A DNA stretch of 64,000 nt from the NCBI RefSeq assembly GCF_000168295.1, contig NZ_AAQJ02000001.1, forward strand, positions 62,001-126,000, given 5' to 3'. Below, one piece after another: positions 1 through 10,571 of the stretch; position 1 is the stretch's first letter; the number at the start of each line of letters is the position of its first letter. The notes below the pieces were generated by a model. The model made no database searches and had not been told where the DNA came from. It was given only the letters and a program-made list of their open reading frames with translations. The DNA is from Rickettsiella grylli (GTDB lineage: Bacteria > Pseudomonadota > Gammaproteobacteria > Diplorickettsiales > Diplorickettsiaceae). A program made the translations under genes and the position numbers.

Positions 1-1186
1 GAAAAAAACGTGCTCTTTGTTCCCTCGAGATTAAAAAATGAGGGACAATTCTGGCTAAAGCATTTAATATTTTATTTAATATACCGTTTACTTCAGTTGA
101 ACAGGGATGTTTTTTTTGAAAAATTGAAATTTCACTTTCAACAACATTTTTGAAAGTAGTAAAGACGTCTGCATTGGGAAAGTTAAATACAATGTTATAT
201 AATACCGATTGAAAATAAGTATCAGTGGCCTTTTTTAATTTCACGGCTAAATCTATAATTTCATTTATTTTATGATGATGCGCGGTTAATGCTTCAATAA
301 GCTGAACAAAATTTTGATAGTGTTCGACGAGAGAATTGAAGTTTTTTGAACAGGTTTGAATGAAGCGGTAATCATCACGATCATAAACAATCGTGGAAAA
401 CCCTTCTTCTGAAAAAAAAGCTCTTTTAAAAAAATCGTACTTTATGTGTAATGGACGCTCTAGCGCATTTTCGATGAGTGCGTCAAGTAACTGTCTAATA
501 GATTTTTGGTTTGATTGAGGCGTTAAATTCATTAATTTTGTAAAAAGTACTCCGTAGGAAAACACAGTGGAAGAGGTTAACGTTTCTTTTAAAGAAGTCA
601 TCACATTATTTAAATTAGAGATAAATAATGCTGTTAAATGCGCTGCAGTGCTTACTAATGAATCGGAAGATGAAGAAGTATGATTTTTAGTGAACGCAAA
701 CTGTTGTATAGTGCTTTTAAGAAAAATAAAAAAAAGTTGGATTTCAATTTCTTTTTCGCTGTTTTCGTGACGCTGAAAATTTTTTTCTTGTAACGAATGA
801 ATAGAATTGGTAATCGTTAAATGAATGATCGTTTGATTATGAGGCGCTATGTTTTTTTCTAATGCTTCTTTGAGTGTTAATTCGGATTCTAGAAATTGGT
901 CGTGTTGTAACTTTTCTGTGAGTTTATTTGGAGGAAATCCGATAGCGCTAAGCAGTGTATTAGGAACATTAAATTTCTTTTTTTTCAAATCATTTTTTAA
1001 CGTAATAGAAAGTGTTTTTTCATTATCAAAATCAAATTTTAATTCGTCTAACGTTGCTTTTAAAATAGCGTTAGGAAATGCTTTAAAAAAATTATCTTGA
1101 TTGAAAGATTGCTGAAGAAACGTCAGCAAACAAGCAATATCTTGAGTGAGACGAGAATCGGATAAAAAAGATACGAGATTATTCAT
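1..1186 (-). CDS. Unrecognised protein, 3' end beyond the window
   Basis: An uninterrupted reading frame runs leftward from an ATG at 1186 to the window edge, giving at least 395 residues, with no stop at any codon position. I do not recognise the family. The product begins MNNLVSFLSDSRLTQDIACL and is hydrophilic, rich in Lys, Asn, Phe and Ser, with no signal peptide, no clear membrane segment and mostly helix-forming stretches. A Ser-rich patch lies near residues 155-165. It is divergent from def across about 260 bases. A large, lineage-restricted cytosolic or secreted protein (for example an effector) is possible, but nothing in the sequence proves it. The coding status rests on the long open frame; the 83-codon frame on the opposite strand inside it is a shadow. 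Confidence 0.75.
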   Translation of the reverse strand, partial: MNNLVSFLSDSRLTQDIACLLTFLQQSFNQDNFFKAFPNAILKATLDELKFDFDNEKTLSITLKNDLKKKKFNVPNTLLSAIGFPPNKLTEKLQHDQFLESELTLKEALEKNIAPHNQTIIHLTITNSIHSLQEKNFQRHENSEKEIEIQLFFIFLKSTIQQFAFTKNHTSSSSDSLVSTAAHLTALFISNLNNVMTSLKETLTSSTVFSYGVLFTKLMNLTPQSNQKSIRQLLDALIENALERPLHIKYDFFKRAFFSEEGFSTIVYDRDDYRFIQTCSKNFNSLVEHYQNFVQLIEALTAHHHKINEIIDLAVKLKKATDTYFQSVLYNIVFNFPNADVFTTFKNVVESEISIFQKKHPCSTEVNGILNKILNALARIVPHFLISREQRARFF

Positions 1187-1391
1187 TTGATGATTGATTA
1201 TAATTATAGGTTAATCCAATTTTATAGAATTTGCATGAAGCAAACTCTTTCTCTCTTTAATAGAGGAAATTTTACTCCATTTAATCCATTAATAATAGTT
1301 TTATTTTTGGAGAAAAAGTGATTGACGTGCATTAAAGGACGAAAAATTAACATTTAGTCTATCAGAGGCTAGATTTAGAGTGTAATATTTA

Positions 1392-1397
1392 TATAAT
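1392..1397 (+). promoter_or_regulatory. Candidate -10 box upstream of def
   Basis: A perfect TATAAT lies about 50 bases before the def start. No good -35 is visible at 16-18 bases, so this is a partial match in an AT-rich gap and may be chance. Confidence 0.3.
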
Positions 1398-1447
1398 GGG
1401 CATATCATTCATTTTGAGTTTTAATTGAATAAGCGATAACTTTCTTT

Positions 1448-1954
1448 ATGGCTATTTATCCTATTATCCAACTGCCTGATGTGCGTTTGCGTGTTCCGAC
1501 AACGTCCATTACTGTTTTTGACGCGACTTTACAGCAGTTAATCGATGATATGTTTGAAACGATGTATGCCGCCAAGGGGATAGGTTTGGCAGCGCCACAA
1601 ATTGCGATTAGCAAAAAATTGGCTGTTATTGATGTTACCAATAATAAATCGCATACCTTATGCTTAATTAATCCCACTATTGTTGAAAAAAAAGGAGAAG
1701 CTTTACTGGAAGAAGGTTGTTTATCAGTCCCCGGGATATACGACAAAGCGCCGCGAGCGCTATGGGTTAAATTACAGGCTTTAGATAGAAATGGAAAACC
1801 CTATGAAATAGAAGCAGAAGGTTTATTGGCGCATTGTATACAACATGAAGTCGATCATCTGAATGGTAAATTATTTTTAGATCATTTATCCCCTCTGAAA
1901 CAACAACTCGCCCGTAAGAAACTGGATAAAATTAAAAAAAGGAGGAAGTATTGA
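1448..1954 (+). CDS. def: Peptide deformylase
   Basis: Removes the formyl group from the N-terminal methionine of nascent proteins; a cytosolic metalloenzyme. The 168 residues carry all three family motifs: GIGLAAPQ at 44-51, EGCLSVP at 89-95 (the Cys is a metal ligand) and HEVDH at 133-137 (two His ligands and the catalytic Glu). The length is typical. No strong ribosome binding site precedes the ATG. It is first in a def-fmt-rsmB operon: its TGA overlaps the TTG start of fmt. Deformylase and formyltransferase form one functional cycle, and this gene order is widespread in proteobacteria. Confidence 0.97.
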   Translation: MAIYPIIQLPDVRLRVPTTSITVFDATLQQLIDDMFETMYAAKGIGLAAPQIAISKKLAVIDVTNNKSHTLCLINPTIVEKKGEALLEEGCLSVPGIYDKAPRALWVKLQALDRNGKPYEIEAEGLLAHCIQHEVDHLNGKLFLDHLSPLKQQLARKKLDKIKKRRKY

Positions 1955-2895
1955 AACTAATTTTTGCAGGAACGCCTGAATTTGCCTTACCGAGTTTACA
2001 TGCATTGGCATCAGCGTATAAACTCTGCGCTGTTTATACCCAACCCGATCGGCCGGCAGGAAGAGGGCGAAAATTGTTAATGAGCCCTGTGAAAAAAATG
2101 GCTTTAGAAAATAAGTTACCAGTGATTCAACCGTTTAGTCTCCGTGAATCGAAAGAACAGAAGAAATTAGCTTCTTTGCATGCAGATTTAATGGTCGTTG
2201 TTGCTTACGGGCTTATTTTACCGCCAGCAGTATTAGCGATGCCTCGTTTTGGATGTATTAATGTCCACGCCTCGTTGCTTCCACGTTGGCGAGGTGCAGC
2301 GCCTATACAGCGGGCAATTTTAGCGGGCGACCGAGAAACGGGTATTACTATCATGCAGATGGACGAAGGTTTAGATACCGGTGAGATAATCAAGAAATTT
2401 CCCTGTAGCATCGAGCCTACGGATACTAATAAAACATTACAAGATCGCTTGGCTGAGTTGGGTGCTCATGCATTACTCGAAAGTTTGAAATGGATTGAAA
2501 GTGGATCCTATCGATCCGAGCCACAAAATGAAAAAGAGAGTACGTATGCCAAAAAAATTAATAAGTCAGAAGCAGAAATAGATTGGGAGCAGCCAGCAAT
2601 TTATTTAGATAGATTGGTCCGTGCCTTTTATCCTAAACCCGTTGCCCGTGTTGTGCTCGGGAAATCGATATTGCGGATTTGTAAAGCCGAAGTATTGGAA
2701 GAGACAACCTCTGAAAAACCAGGTTTAATCCTAAAGGTGGACAGAGAAGGGATTGATGTAGCGACAGGAAAGGGAGTTTTACGTTTATTAGAAGTGCAAT
2801 GGCCTGGAGGACGCTGCTTACCCATTTCAAGTTTTATTCATGGACAATCAGAGTTATTCCATGTAGGTGCTATTTTAGATCGAATGTATGTCTAA
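1951..2895 (+). CDS. fmt: Methionyl-tRNA formyltransferase
   Basis: Formylates the initiator Met-tRNA using 10-formyltetrahydrofolate. The 314-residue product shows the signature [11 protein letters not shown] at 108-118, the catalytic Asn104/His106 pair (INVHAS) and Asp142 in GLDTG. The C-terminal domain that binds tRNA follows from about residue 205. The start is TTG at 1951, supported by a GGAGG at 1941-1945 and by the four-base overlap with the def stop. The 3' end overlaps the start of rsmB by eight bases, so the three genes are probably translationally coupled. Confidence 0.96.
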   Translation: MKLIFAGTPEFALPSLHALASAYKLCAVYTQPDRPAGRGRKLLMSPVKKMALENKLPVIQPFSLRESKEQKKLASLHADLMVVVAYGLILPPAVLAMPRFGCINVHASLLPRWRGAAPIQRAILAGDRETGITIMQMDEGLDTGEIIKKFPCSIEPTDTNKTLQDRLAELGAHALLESLKWIESGSYRSEPQNEKESTYAKKINKSEAEIDWEQPAIYLDRLVRAFYPKPVARVVLGKSILRICKAEVLEETTSEKPGLILKVDREGIDVATGKGVLRLLEVQWPGGRCLPISSFIHGQSELFHVGAILDRMYV

Positions 2896-4216
2896 CACGC
2901 GTAGAATAGCAGCACACATTATCTCCCGTTTTTTAAAGAAAAAAATAGCGCTTAATACGATTTTGTTTGCGGAAGTCCCTTCTGGAATTGACGTTCGCGA
3001 TAGAGCGTTTATTCAAGAATTATGTTATGGCGTAATACGGTGGTATTTTCCTTTAAAGAAATTGAGTTCTTTTTTATTGAAAAAATCACTGAACCGTTCA
3101 GATCAGGATATTTACGCCTTGGTGTTAGTAGGCCTCTACCAACTGAATTATTTAAATATATCTCCACACGCTGCAGTCTATGAAACGGTTCAAGCGGCCA
3201 AAGAATTACGTAAACGATGGGCGGCCCCGCTCATTAATGGTGTTTTGCGATCCTTTCAACGACAAAAAACGGGTTTATTAAAAAAAGTATCTCAAATAAC
3301 ACATCTCGCACATCCTGATTGGCTCATTAAAAAATTACAACACGCGTGGCCAAACGCGTGGCGATCGATTTTAGATGCCAACAATCATTTAGCTTCAATG
3401 AGTTTGCGTGTAAATCAATTGGAAATTACACGAGAAAGTTATCTACAAAAACTAAACAATAACAATATAAACGCTACATTGAGCGAATTGAGTCAATCAG
3501 GAATTATACTGGATACTTCATTTCCAGTCGATAAGTTACCGGGTTTTAGGACAGGGGAAATTTCAATACAAAATATTTCTGCTCAGCTATCAGCCTCATT
3601 GCTACTATTAGAAGATGGACAACACGTTTTAGATGCGTGTGCGGCACCAGGCGGTAAAACAACTCATATTTTAGAAACACAACCCGAGTTGGCTTGTTGT
3701 GTGGCTGTTGATGCGGACGTCGTTCGATTAACGAGACTTAAGGATAATCTAAAACGTTTAAAATTGACTGAGAAAAAGATCCAGTTGTTTCCCATGAAGG
3801 TTCAGGATTTTAAAATTTTTTGGAAGGGGAGAATGTTCGATAGAATATTATTGGACTCACCGTGTTCAGGAACAGGCGTTATCCGTAAACACCCCGATAT
3901 TAAATTATTACGAAGAGAGAAAGATGTTATTCAACTCGCTGATCAACAGTATCAACTACTATCAAGCCTTTGGGGATTATTGAAGCCTGGCGGCATTTTA
4001 CTGTACGTGACGTGCTCTGTACTTCCCGAAGAAAATGCCAATGTATTAAAACGTTTTTTAACGCATCATTTTGACGCTCGAGAAGAAGTTATTCGGGAAA
4101 CCTGGGGGTTAGCCTGTCCAATCGGAAGACAAATTCTTCCCGAAATTCATGGAGCGGACGGCTTTTATTATGCGAGGTTACGTAAGCTCATGCGCGAGGG
4201 GATCGGTTTAAAATAG
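2888..4216 (+). CDS. rsmB: 16S rRNA m5C967 methyltransferase
   Basis: RsmB (Sun) methylates C967 of 16S rRNA with S-adenosylmethionine. The 442 residues comprise an N-terminal NusB-like RNA-binding domain (about 1-130) and a Rossmann methyltransferase domain. The SAM loop is [10 protein letters not shown] at 249-258, and the two cysteines of the RNA m5C family lie in DSPCSGTG (Cys326) and TCSVLPEEN (Cys376). The family usually has Ala where this protein has Ser before PCSG. The order def-fmt-rsmB is common in gammaproteobacteria. The ATG at 2888 is inside the end of fmt. Confidence 0.95.
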   Translation: MSNTRRIAAHIISRFLKKKIALNTILFAEVPSGIDVRDRAFIQELCYGVIRWYFPLKKLSSFLLKKSLNRSDQDIYALVLVGLYQLNYLNISPHAAVYETVQAAKELRKRWAAPLINGVLRSFQRQKTGLLKKVSQITHLAHPDWLIKKLQHAWPNAWRSILDANNHLASMSLRVNQLEITRESYLQKLNNNNINATLSELSQSGIILDTSFPVDKLPGFRTGEISIQNISAQLSASLLLLEDGQHVLDACAAPGGKTTHILETQPELACCVAVDADVVRLTRLKDNLKRLKLTEKKIQLFPMKVQDFKIFWKGRMFDRILLDSPCSGTGVIRKHPDIKLLRREKDVIQLADQQYQLLSSLWGLLKPGGILLYVTCSVLPEENANVLKRFLTHHFDAREEVIRETWGLACPIGRQILPEIHGADGFYYARLRKLMREGIGLK

Positions 4217-4333
4217 GAAAATTATGAAAAAAGCCCATTTTACGCCCGATCAAGCGGGGGGTGGATAAACATTAAATAAAATAGAGTTTAGCTTATGTCT
4301 AGGTGATTTATATTTATCTTGGAGATATTGCGT

Positions 4334-4339
4334 TATAAT
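4334..4339 (+). promoter_or_regulatory. Candidate -10 box for argS
   Basis: A perfect TATAAT sits 34 bases before the argS start in the 157-base gap after rsmB. The -35 region is poor, so only the -10 match supports it. Confidence 0.35.
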
Positions 4340-4373
4340 CTTGTTCTTTTGGTGACCGATGAATTAAATCCCT

Positions 4374-6137
4374 ATGAAGCAACTGTTAAAACAAGAAATC
4401 AAAAAGGCTTTGTTAAGTATAGGCGATTCTTTCACGCTGTCTTCGTCAATCATCCAAATTGATTATGCGAGAGGAAAATTACATGGTGATTTTTCGAGTA
4501 ATATCGCTTTAGTTTTGGCAAAACAATTAAACGTTCAGCCATTACAATTAGCTGAAAAAATAAAAGCGAATATAGATTGTTGCTCAGAAAATTCAAAAAT
4601 AGAAAAAATTGAAGTGGCAGGTCCAGGATTTATTAATTTTTTCTTAAAGAAATGGGTTTGGCATGATGTTATCAGCCAGATTTTAACGCAAACAAATCAA
4701 TTTGGAACTTCGAATTTAGGACGTCAAGAATCTGTGTTAATCGAATTTGTTTCTGCCAATCCTACGGGCCCTTTGCATGTGGGTCATGGTCGAGGAGCTG
4801 CTTATGGGGATTCTATTACAAGATTATTGAGCGCGGTAGGTTATCAAGTTTGTTCAGAATATTATATCAATGATGCCGGAAGGCAAATGGATATTTTGGC
4901 GACCAGTGTGTGGTTACGTTATTTAGAAATTTGCAATGAAACATTTAATTTTCCGAGTAATGCTTACCGAGGGAATTATGTTCAAAAAATTGCCCAACAA
5001 CTTTATACGCAATATGGAGAACGTTTTTTTCAGCCCAGTGAATTAGTCTTCAAAGACATTCCGGTTGATGAACCACAAGGTGGAAATAAAGAACATCATA
5101 TTGATAGCCTTATTCTGCAAGCGAAAACGTTATTAGGTCCCAACGGTTATGAAAAGGTATTTGATGCGGGCTTAAATTCTATTTTAATTGATATTAAAGA
5201 AGATCTCACTGCTTTTAGAGTCAATTTTGATGAATGGTTTTCAGAAAAAAGCTTGTTTAAAATGGGCTTTGTGAATAAAGCAATCAAACGTTTAAAGGAA
5301 CTTGGAAAAACCTATGAAGCGAATGGAGCCTTGTGGTTTAAATCAACAGATTTTGGAGATGATAAAGATCGCGTATTACTCCGTGAAAATGGCCAGCCCA
5401 CTTATTTTGCTGCAGACGCAGGCTATCGACTTTATATTTTAGAAAAACGGAAGTTTAAGAAAATAATTAATGTATTGGGCGCGGACCATCATGGTTATAT
5501 TCCACGAATTCACGCTGTTATTCAAGCATTCGGCTTTCCCAAAGAAAGTTTCAAGGCCTTATTAGTACAGTTTGCGATTCTTTATCGCGGAGATAAAAAA
5601 ATTCAGATGTCGACACGTAGCGGCGAATTTATTACCTTGCGCGATCTAAGAGAGGAAGTTGGTGCGGATGCGACGCGGTTTTTTTATGTTTTACGGCGTG
5701 TGGATCAACATATGGATTTTGATCTTGAACTCGCTAAGGAACAATCCAATGCAAATCCGGTGTACTATGTACAATATGTTTATGCGCGAATAAATAGCGT
5801 TATGCGCCAACTGGCTGCAAAACAATGGGTTTGGAACAAAATTTTAGGAATGGATTCATTATCCGAATTAAAAGAAACACAAGAACAAAATTTATTAGTG
5901 TTGTTGAATCGATATTCTGAAGTCGTTGAGCTCGCAGCGGTGACTTACGAACCACATATTCTTGCACATTTCTTGAAAGATTTAGCACAATCTTTCCATG
6001 TTTATTATAATTCATTTATTTTTCTAGTAGAAAACGATAACTTGCGGAACGCACGATTAAATTTAATTGCTGCAATTGCACAAGTGATTAAAAATGGTTT
6101 AGATCTACTGGGCGTGAAAACGTTGGAAGTCATGTAA
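4374..6137 (+). CDS. argS: Arginyl-tRNA synthetase
   Basis: A class I aminoacyl-tRNA synthetase that charges tRNA-Arg. The 587 residues match the family length. The HIGH motif appears as HVGH at 135-138 within NPTGPLHVGHGRGA, and the region equivalent to KMSKS reads KIQMSTRSGEF, as is normal for ArgS, which lacks the canonical lysine. An N-terminal additive domain (about 1-115) and a helical anticodon-binding C-terminus are present. The SPOR-domain gene starts on the base after its stop, and hslVU follows, a gene order also known from Pseudomonas. Confidence 0.97.
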   Translation: MKQLLKQEIKKALLSIGDSFTLSSSIIQIDYARGKLHGDFSSNIALVLAKQLNVQPLQLAEKIKANIDCCSENSKIEKIEVAGPGFINFFLKKWVWHDVISQILTQTNQFGTSNLGRQESVLIEFVSANPTGPLHVGHGRGAAYGDSITRLLSAVGYQVCSEYYINDAGRQMDILATSVWLRYLEICNETFNFPSNAYRGNYVQKIAQQLYTQYGERFFQPSELVFKDIPVDEPQGGNKEHHIDSLILQAKTLLGPNGYEKVFDAGLNSILIDIKEDLTAFRVNFDEWFSEKSLFKMGFVNKAIKRLKELGKTYEANGALWFKSTDFGDDKDRVLLRENGQPTYFAADAGYRLYILEKRKFKKIINVLGADHHGYIPRIHAVIQAFGFPKESFKALLVQFAILYRGDKKIQMSTRSGEFITLRDLREEVGADATRFFYVLRRVDQHMDFDLELAKEQSNANPVYYVQYVYARINSVMRQLAAKQWVWNKILGMDSLSELKETQEQNLLVLLNRYSEVVELAAVTYEPHILAHFLKDLAQSFHVYYNSFIFLVENDNLRNARLNLIAAIAQVIKNGLDLLGVKTLEVM

Positions 6138-6803
6138 ATGGTTAAAGATTACGCAAAAAAATATAGAAAATTGGAATATCCGATGTCAAGACGTAAGAAT
6201 AACGCCATACTTTGGGGAATGCTAGGAATTTCAGTGGGTTTATTGATTATTGGCTTGTTATTTTTTTTGAAGTCTGCACCTAAAGAAAAATCAATTCAGC
6301 CCATTGAAAAAAAACGCAAAGAAATTATCCAAACGCCTACCCCTAAACCACCTGAACCTCAATTTGATTTCTATAATATTTTGCCACATGAAAATTTAAA
6401 TTTGTCGCAACAGGGAGATTCTGTGATGCAAGAAATGCCCTTCTCGAGGAGCACGTCCATTACCTCTCTAGAATCGAGATCCATCGATGCGATGATGAGT
6501 ACAACGCCTGAACAAGTGGCTATTGCTGAAGCTAAAAAACAATTAGAAGAAGAGATGGGAAGGCTTAATAACAAACCCTATATCCTTGTTTTAGGCAATT
6601 TTACTGATCGCATTCACGCAGAACAACTACAAGCGCAGGCTTTGTTAAAAGGGATTCCGGTGCGAAAAAAAGTGATTTGGATAAATGGAAAGCCAACTTA
6701 TCAGATTATGATGGGCCCTGTTGATTTGAATCAGCTTTCTAATGAAAAAAAACGATTGAATGCAGCGGGATTATCAGCAATTGTGGTTAAAATATCGTCA
6801 TGA
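6138..6803 (+). CDS. FtsN-like inner-membrane protein with SPOR domain
   Basis: A 221-residue bitopic protein: a short basic cytoplasmic N-terminus, one membrane segment at about 24-46, a Pro/Lys-rich periplasmic linker and a C-terminal SPOR domain at about 147-221. SPOR domains bind denuded septal peptidoglycan, so a role in division like that of FtsN is likely. The position between argS and hslV matches the gene called ftsN in Pseudomonas. The first ATG immediately follows the argS stop without a binding site of its own; a second ATG at 6183, 15 codons in, has a weak GGAAT upstream and is an alternative. Confidence 0.85.
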   Translation: MVKDYAKKYRKLEYPMSRRKNNAILWGMLGISVGLLIIGLLFFLKSAPKEKSIQPIEKKRKEIIQTPTPKPPEPQFDFYNILPHENLNLSQQGDSVMQEMPFSRSTSITSLESRSIDAMMSTTPEQVAIAEAKKQLEEEMGRLNNKPYILVLGNFTDRIHAEQLQAQALLKGIPVRKKVIWINGKPTYQIMMGPVDLNQLSNEKKRLNAAGLSAIVVKISS

Positions 6804-6891
6804 AATGAAGGATTATGGTTGTTGGGGTTGAAATTATTAAATAAGCCACCATAGTGGTAATTTCAATAGACTACGATAAAAAAGGTAAATA

Positions 6892-7449
6892 GTGCAATCA
6901 TTACATGGTACAACAATATTACTCGTTCGGCGTAATGACAAGGTTGTTATTGGTGGAGATGGGCAGGTGACTTTGGGGAATGCTATTGTTCTCAAGGGGA
7001 ATGCTCGTAAGGTCCGTAAATTGTATGATGGCCAAGTATTAGTTGGATTTGCAGGGGCTACAGCCGATGCATTTACGTTAATAGAACGGTTTGAAAATAA
7101 ATTAAAAGAGTGTAACGGTCGGCTTGATCGCGCGTCAGTAGAATTGGCTAAGGATTGGCGTTCTGATCGCGTTTTAAGGCGTTTAGAAGCCATGTTAGCC
7201 GTTGCTGATAAAGAGAAGTCGTTTATGCTGAGCGGGAATGGTGATGTCATTGAACCCGAGCATGATTTAATTGCGATAGGTTCCGGCGGAGCTTATGCAC
7301 AATCGGCTGCATTAGCGTTATTTCAAAATACTAAATTAAGTGCCCGTAGCATTGTTGAAAAAAGTTTAATGATTGCCGCAGACATTTGTGTTTTTACAAA
7401 TCACCAACGGTCGATTGAAGAAATTGATTCAATAAATCTTAAAAAATAA
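6892..7449 (+). CDS. hslV: ATP-dependent protease peptidase subunit HslV
   Basis: The proteolytic dodecamer of the HslVU (ClpQY) protease, a cytosolic threonine protease related to proteasome beta subunits. The sequence starts [14 protein letters not shown]: cleavage after HG would expose the catalytic Thr7, as in HslV proteins with a short propeptide. The GDGQVTLG motif follows at about 23-30, and the 185 residues fit the family. The start is GTG at 6892 with AAAGG about seven bases upstream. HslU, its unfoldase, is the next gene. Confidence 0.96.
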   Translation: MQSLHGTTILLVRRNDKVVIGGDGQVTLGNAIVLKGNARKVRKLYDGQVLVGFAGATADAFTLIERFENKLKECNGRLDRASVELAKDWRSDRVLRRLEAMLAVADKEKSFMLSGNGDVIEPEHDLIAIGSGGAYAQSAALALFQNTKLSARSIVEKSLMIAADICVFTNHQRSIEEIDSINLKK

Positions 7450-7476
7450 TTTACCAATAAATAAACGTGTTGACCC

Positions 7477-8973
7477 ATGAAAACTAACTCATCCAATTTA
7501 ATCGATACACCAACGAATGAAACTGATTCGATTTCAGAGCCTACTATGATAGATGCTAATTTTTCAGAAGACAAAAGTGAAGCCAATAATCCTAATCCTG
7601 TTGAATTATCGAAGGACATTAATTATTTGAGTAAAATTGATTTGACACCGAAGCAAATCGTACAAGAACTTGATCGTTTTATTATTGGTCAAAATGAAGC
7701 GAAAAGGGCGATTGCCATTGCTTTGCGTAATCGTAAACGTCGTATGTTGCTTGAACCTGAGTTAAGAGATGAGGTAACACCTAAAAACATACTCATGATT
7801 GGACCTTCAGGCGTAGGGAAAACTGAAATTGGTCGACGGGCTGCAAAAATAACGGGATGTCCTTTTTTAAAAATAGAGGCTACAAAATTTACTGAAGTGG
7901 GTTATATCGGGCGCGATGTCGATTCTATTCCTCGAGATTTAGTGGATTCAGCCTTTAAACTTTTGCGTGAAGAAGAAATTACTCGTTTGCAACCTCAAGT
8001 TTTAGAGGCTGCTGAAAGTAAAATTTTAGATTGTTTTGTTCCCCCTTCCCGTGCGACCAAAAATGAAGCAGTTGATGAACTTAAAAGCAAAGAAAAATCG
8101 ATAGCAAGGAATGTTTTTCGTAAAAAATTGCAGGCAGGACAATTAGATGATAAGCAAATAGAAATAGAGTTGGCTGCCCTCCCTGCAGGAGTCGAGATCA
8201 TGGGCCCTCCCGGTATGGAAGATATGACGAGCCAGCTGCAAAACATGCTGCAAAATATTGGCGCGTCCCGCACGCGCTCGCGCCGTATGAAAGTAAAAGA
8301 TGCATTAATGGTGATTCAAAAAGAAGAAGCCAGCAAATTACTGGACGAAGAAGATTTGAAACGCAAGGCAATCGAATGGGTAGAGCAATACGGTATCGTG
8401 TTTATCGATGAAATCGATAAGGTCTGCCGTCGGGGAGAAACCAGTGGCGCTGATGTTTCTCGTGAAGGCGTGCAGCGGGATTTATTACCTTTAATTGAAG
8501 GTTGCACCGTTTCTACAAAATATGGGATGGTCCGAACCGATCATATTTTATTTATCGCGGCGGGTGCTTTTCATTTGTCGAAACCATCCGATTTAGTTCC
8601 AGAGCTGCAAGGCCGTTTACCCATACGCGTCGAATTAAAAGCATTAACAGCAAAAGATTTTGAACGTATTTTAATTGAGCCACAGGCCTCTTTAATTGTA
8701 CAGTATCAAGCGTTATTAAATACGGAAGGACTTCTGCTTAACTTCGATAAGCATGCTATTCAGCGTATCGCTGAAATTGCGTTTGATCTGAATGAAAGAA
8801 CCGAAAATATAGGCGCCCGCCGATTATATACGGTGATGGAGCGTTTATTGGAGGAAATCTCTTTCGAGGCCACAGATTACACAGATAAAAACCTAACGAT
8901 TAATGTTAATTATGTGGATAAACATTTAACTTCTTTAGCGCAAGATCACGATACAAGCCATTTTATTTTGTAG
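7477..8973 (+). CDS. hslU: ATP-dependent protease ATPase subunit HslU
   Basis: The AAA+ unfoldase partner of HslV. Walker A is GPSGVGKT at 109-116 and Walker B lies in IVFIDEIDK; the intervening I-domain is present. The C-terminus ends HFIL, in line with the conserved tail that docks into HslV. At 498 residues it is about 50 longer than usual because of an acidic, Ser/Thr/Asn-rich N-terminal extension. An in-frame TTG at 7627 preceded by GAAGGA at 7611-7616 would give 448 residues, the normal size. I kept the ATG at 7477 because it lies 27 bases after hslV and the frame stays open between the two starts, but it has no clear binding site. Confidence 0.95.
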   Translation: MKTNSSNLIDTPTNETDSISEPTMIDANFSEDKSEANNPNPVELSKDINYLSKIDLTPKQIVQELDRFIIGQNEAKRAIAIALRNRKRRMLLEPELRDEVTPKNILMIGPSGVGKTEIGRRAAKITGCPFLKIEATKFTEVGYIGRDVDSIPRDLVDSAFKLLREEEITRLQPQVLEAAESKILDCFVPPSRATKNEAVDELKSKEKSIARNVFRKKLQAGQLDDKQIEIELAALPAGVEIMGPPGMEDMTSQLQNMLQNIGASRTRSRRMKVKDALMVIQKEEASKLLDEEDLKRKAIEWVEQYGIVFIDEIDKVCRRGETSGADVSREGVQRDLLPLIEGCTVSTKYGMVRTDHILFIAAGAFHLSKPSDLVPELQGRLPIRVELKALTAKDFERILIEPQASLIVQYQALLNTEGLLLNFDKHAIQRIAEIAFDLNERTENIGARRLYTVMERLLEEISFEATDYTDKNLTINVNYVDKHLTSLAQDHDTSHFIL

Positions 8974-8980
8974 AAGCTTC

Positions 8981-9331
8981 ATGATTTCTATGCCTTGTGA
9001 GATAAAACTTTTACAAAAAACGCGAATAGTCGAGATTTTGTTTGATAACGGAAAAAAATTTTGTTTGCCCTGTGAGTATTTAAGAGTTTTTTCTCCTTCC
9101 GCTGACGCTAAAAAGGATCGATGTGAGAGTCAATTAGTCAGCGGAAAAAAAAATGTGAATATTATTACTATAGAGCCGGTGGGTCACTATGCTATCCGGT
9201 TTATTTTTGATGATAATCACCAATCGGGGATTTATACGTGGGAAACACTCTATGAATTATCCGAACATTACGATGAATATTGGAATGATTATTTGAAACG
9301 CGTGTCATTAGCGGGCGCGCGTCGAGAATAG
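8981..9331 (+). CDS. DUF971 family protein
   Basis: A 116-residue protein of the DUF971 family, also seen as the N-terminal domain of gamma-butyrobetaine hydroxylases. The typical ending GIYTWETLYELSEHYDEYW is present. Its biochemical role is not established; fused relatives suggest a metal-binding or iron-sulfur-related module. It follows hslU by a few bases, the same place it takes in Pseudomonas genomes, so it is probably the last gene of the argS-hslVU transcript. ATGs at 8981 and 8990 could both serve as the start. Confidence 0.85.
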   Translation: MISMPCEIKLLQKTRIVEILFDNGKKFCLPCEYLRVFSPSADAKKDRCESQLVSGKKNVNIITIEPVGHYAIRFIFDDNHQSGIYTWETLYELSEHYDEYWNDYLKRVSLAGARRE

Positions 9332-9364
9332 AGATTTGTTTTTTTATAGTTTATCCAAAACAAT

Positions 9365-10570
9365 TTATTGACTCAAAATAGTTACTTTGGCAAATCGTCG
9401 TTTACCCACTTGATAAACATGAGTCGTATCTGTTTTTATAGATAACTTTTTATCGTCAATTTTTATTGAATCAATTTTAACGGCACCCGCATCAATGAAA
9501 CGGAATGCTTCTGAAGTACTGCTGACTAAACCGGCTCGTTTTAGTAAATGAGCAATCGGTAAATTTTCGCCGGATATGCTTATGCATAGTGTTTTAATTT
9601 CGGAAGGAATAGCCCCCTCTCTAAACTGATGTTGAAATTCCTTTAAGGCTTTTTCTGCTTCTGATGGAGTATGAAAACGTTCAATGATCTCTAAAGCAAG
9701 TTCAATTTTAAAATCTCGTGGATTTGCTTTTCCTTCCAGCGCATCTTGCTGCATCTTTTTAATATCATTAAGGGTTTTTTTGAATGAGAGTAACTCAAAA
9801 TAACGCCACATTAATTCATCCGAAATCGACATTATTTTTCCAAACATCGTATTGGCAGATTCATCAATCGCAATATAATTATTGAGCGATTTAGACATTT
9901 TCTGTACGCCATCTAAACCTTCTAACACAGGCAGCGTTAAAATTATTTGAGGTGTTTGTTTAAAATGTTTTTGAAATTCTCGGCCTAAAAGTAAATTAAA
10001 CTTTTGATCATTTCCACCACATTCAAGATCAGTTTTTAATACAACAGAGTCATACGCTTGAAGCAGAGGATATAGAAATTCATGGATTGCAATAGACCGA
10101 TGTTGATGATAGCGTTGGTGAAAATCATCTCTTTCCAACATTCTTGCCACTGTGTAAGAGGATGCGAGTTTAATCAAGTCAGTGACCGATAACTTTCCGA
10201 GCCAGGTTGAATTAAATCGTAGGTTGGTTTTTTTAGGATCGAGTATTTTGTCAAATTGTTGTTGGTAAGTTTTAGTATTGGCGACAACTTTATCGACGCT
10301 CAAAGGTGGGCGAGTAACGTTTTTCCCTGAAGGATCACCGATGAGCGCGGTAAAATCACCGATAATAATATCTATTTCGTGGCCTAAGTCTTGTAATTGA
10401 CGAAGTTTGTTGATTAATACGGTATGACCTAAATGAAGATCAGGTGCTGTTGGATCAAAACCCGCCTTTATACGTAAAGGCCTATTTTCTTTTAATTTAG
10501 ACTTTAATTCATCGATAACGAGTAGTTCAGTACTTCCTCGTTGAAAAATTTCGAGTGTCGATTCGTTCAT
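9365..10570 (-). CDS. tyrS: Tyrosyl-tRNA synthetase
   Basis: A class I synthetase charging tRNA-Tyr. The 401-residue protein has the HIGH motif as HLGH at about 46-49 ([10 protein letters not shown]), the KMSKS motif intact at 224-228, and a C-terminal S4-like RNA-binding domain from about 335. The short sequence and HLGH motif fit the TyrZ-like bacterial branch, but this is from memory of the family. The start lies one base after the rsmI stop, so the two form a minus-strand operon. It converges with the DUF971 gene. Confidence 0.96.
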   Translation of the reverse strand: MNESTLEIFQRGSTELLVIDELKSKLKENRPLRIKAGFDPTAPDLHLGHTVLINKLRQLQDLGHEIDIIIGDFTALIGDPSGKNVTRPPLSVDKVVANTKTYQQQFDKILDPKKTNLRFNSTWLGKLSVTDLIKLASSYTVARMLERDDFHQRYHQHRSIAIHEFLYPLLQAYDSVVLKTDLECGGNDQKFNLLLGREFQKHFKQTPQIILTLPVLEGLDGVQKMSKSLNNYIAIDESANTMFGKIMSISDELMWRYFELLSFKKTLNDIKKMQQDALEGKANPRDFKIELALEIIERFHTPSEAEKALKEFQHQFREGAIPSEIKTLCISISGENLPIAHLLKRAGLVSSTSEAFRFIDAGAVKIDSIKIDDKKLSIKTDTTHVYQVGKRRFAKVTILSQ

Positions 10571-10571
10571 A

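Noticed and set aside
849-1100. An 83-codon open frame on the plus strand
   Set aside because: It lies wholly inside the longer minus-strand gene at 1-1186 and has no binding site; a shadow frame.
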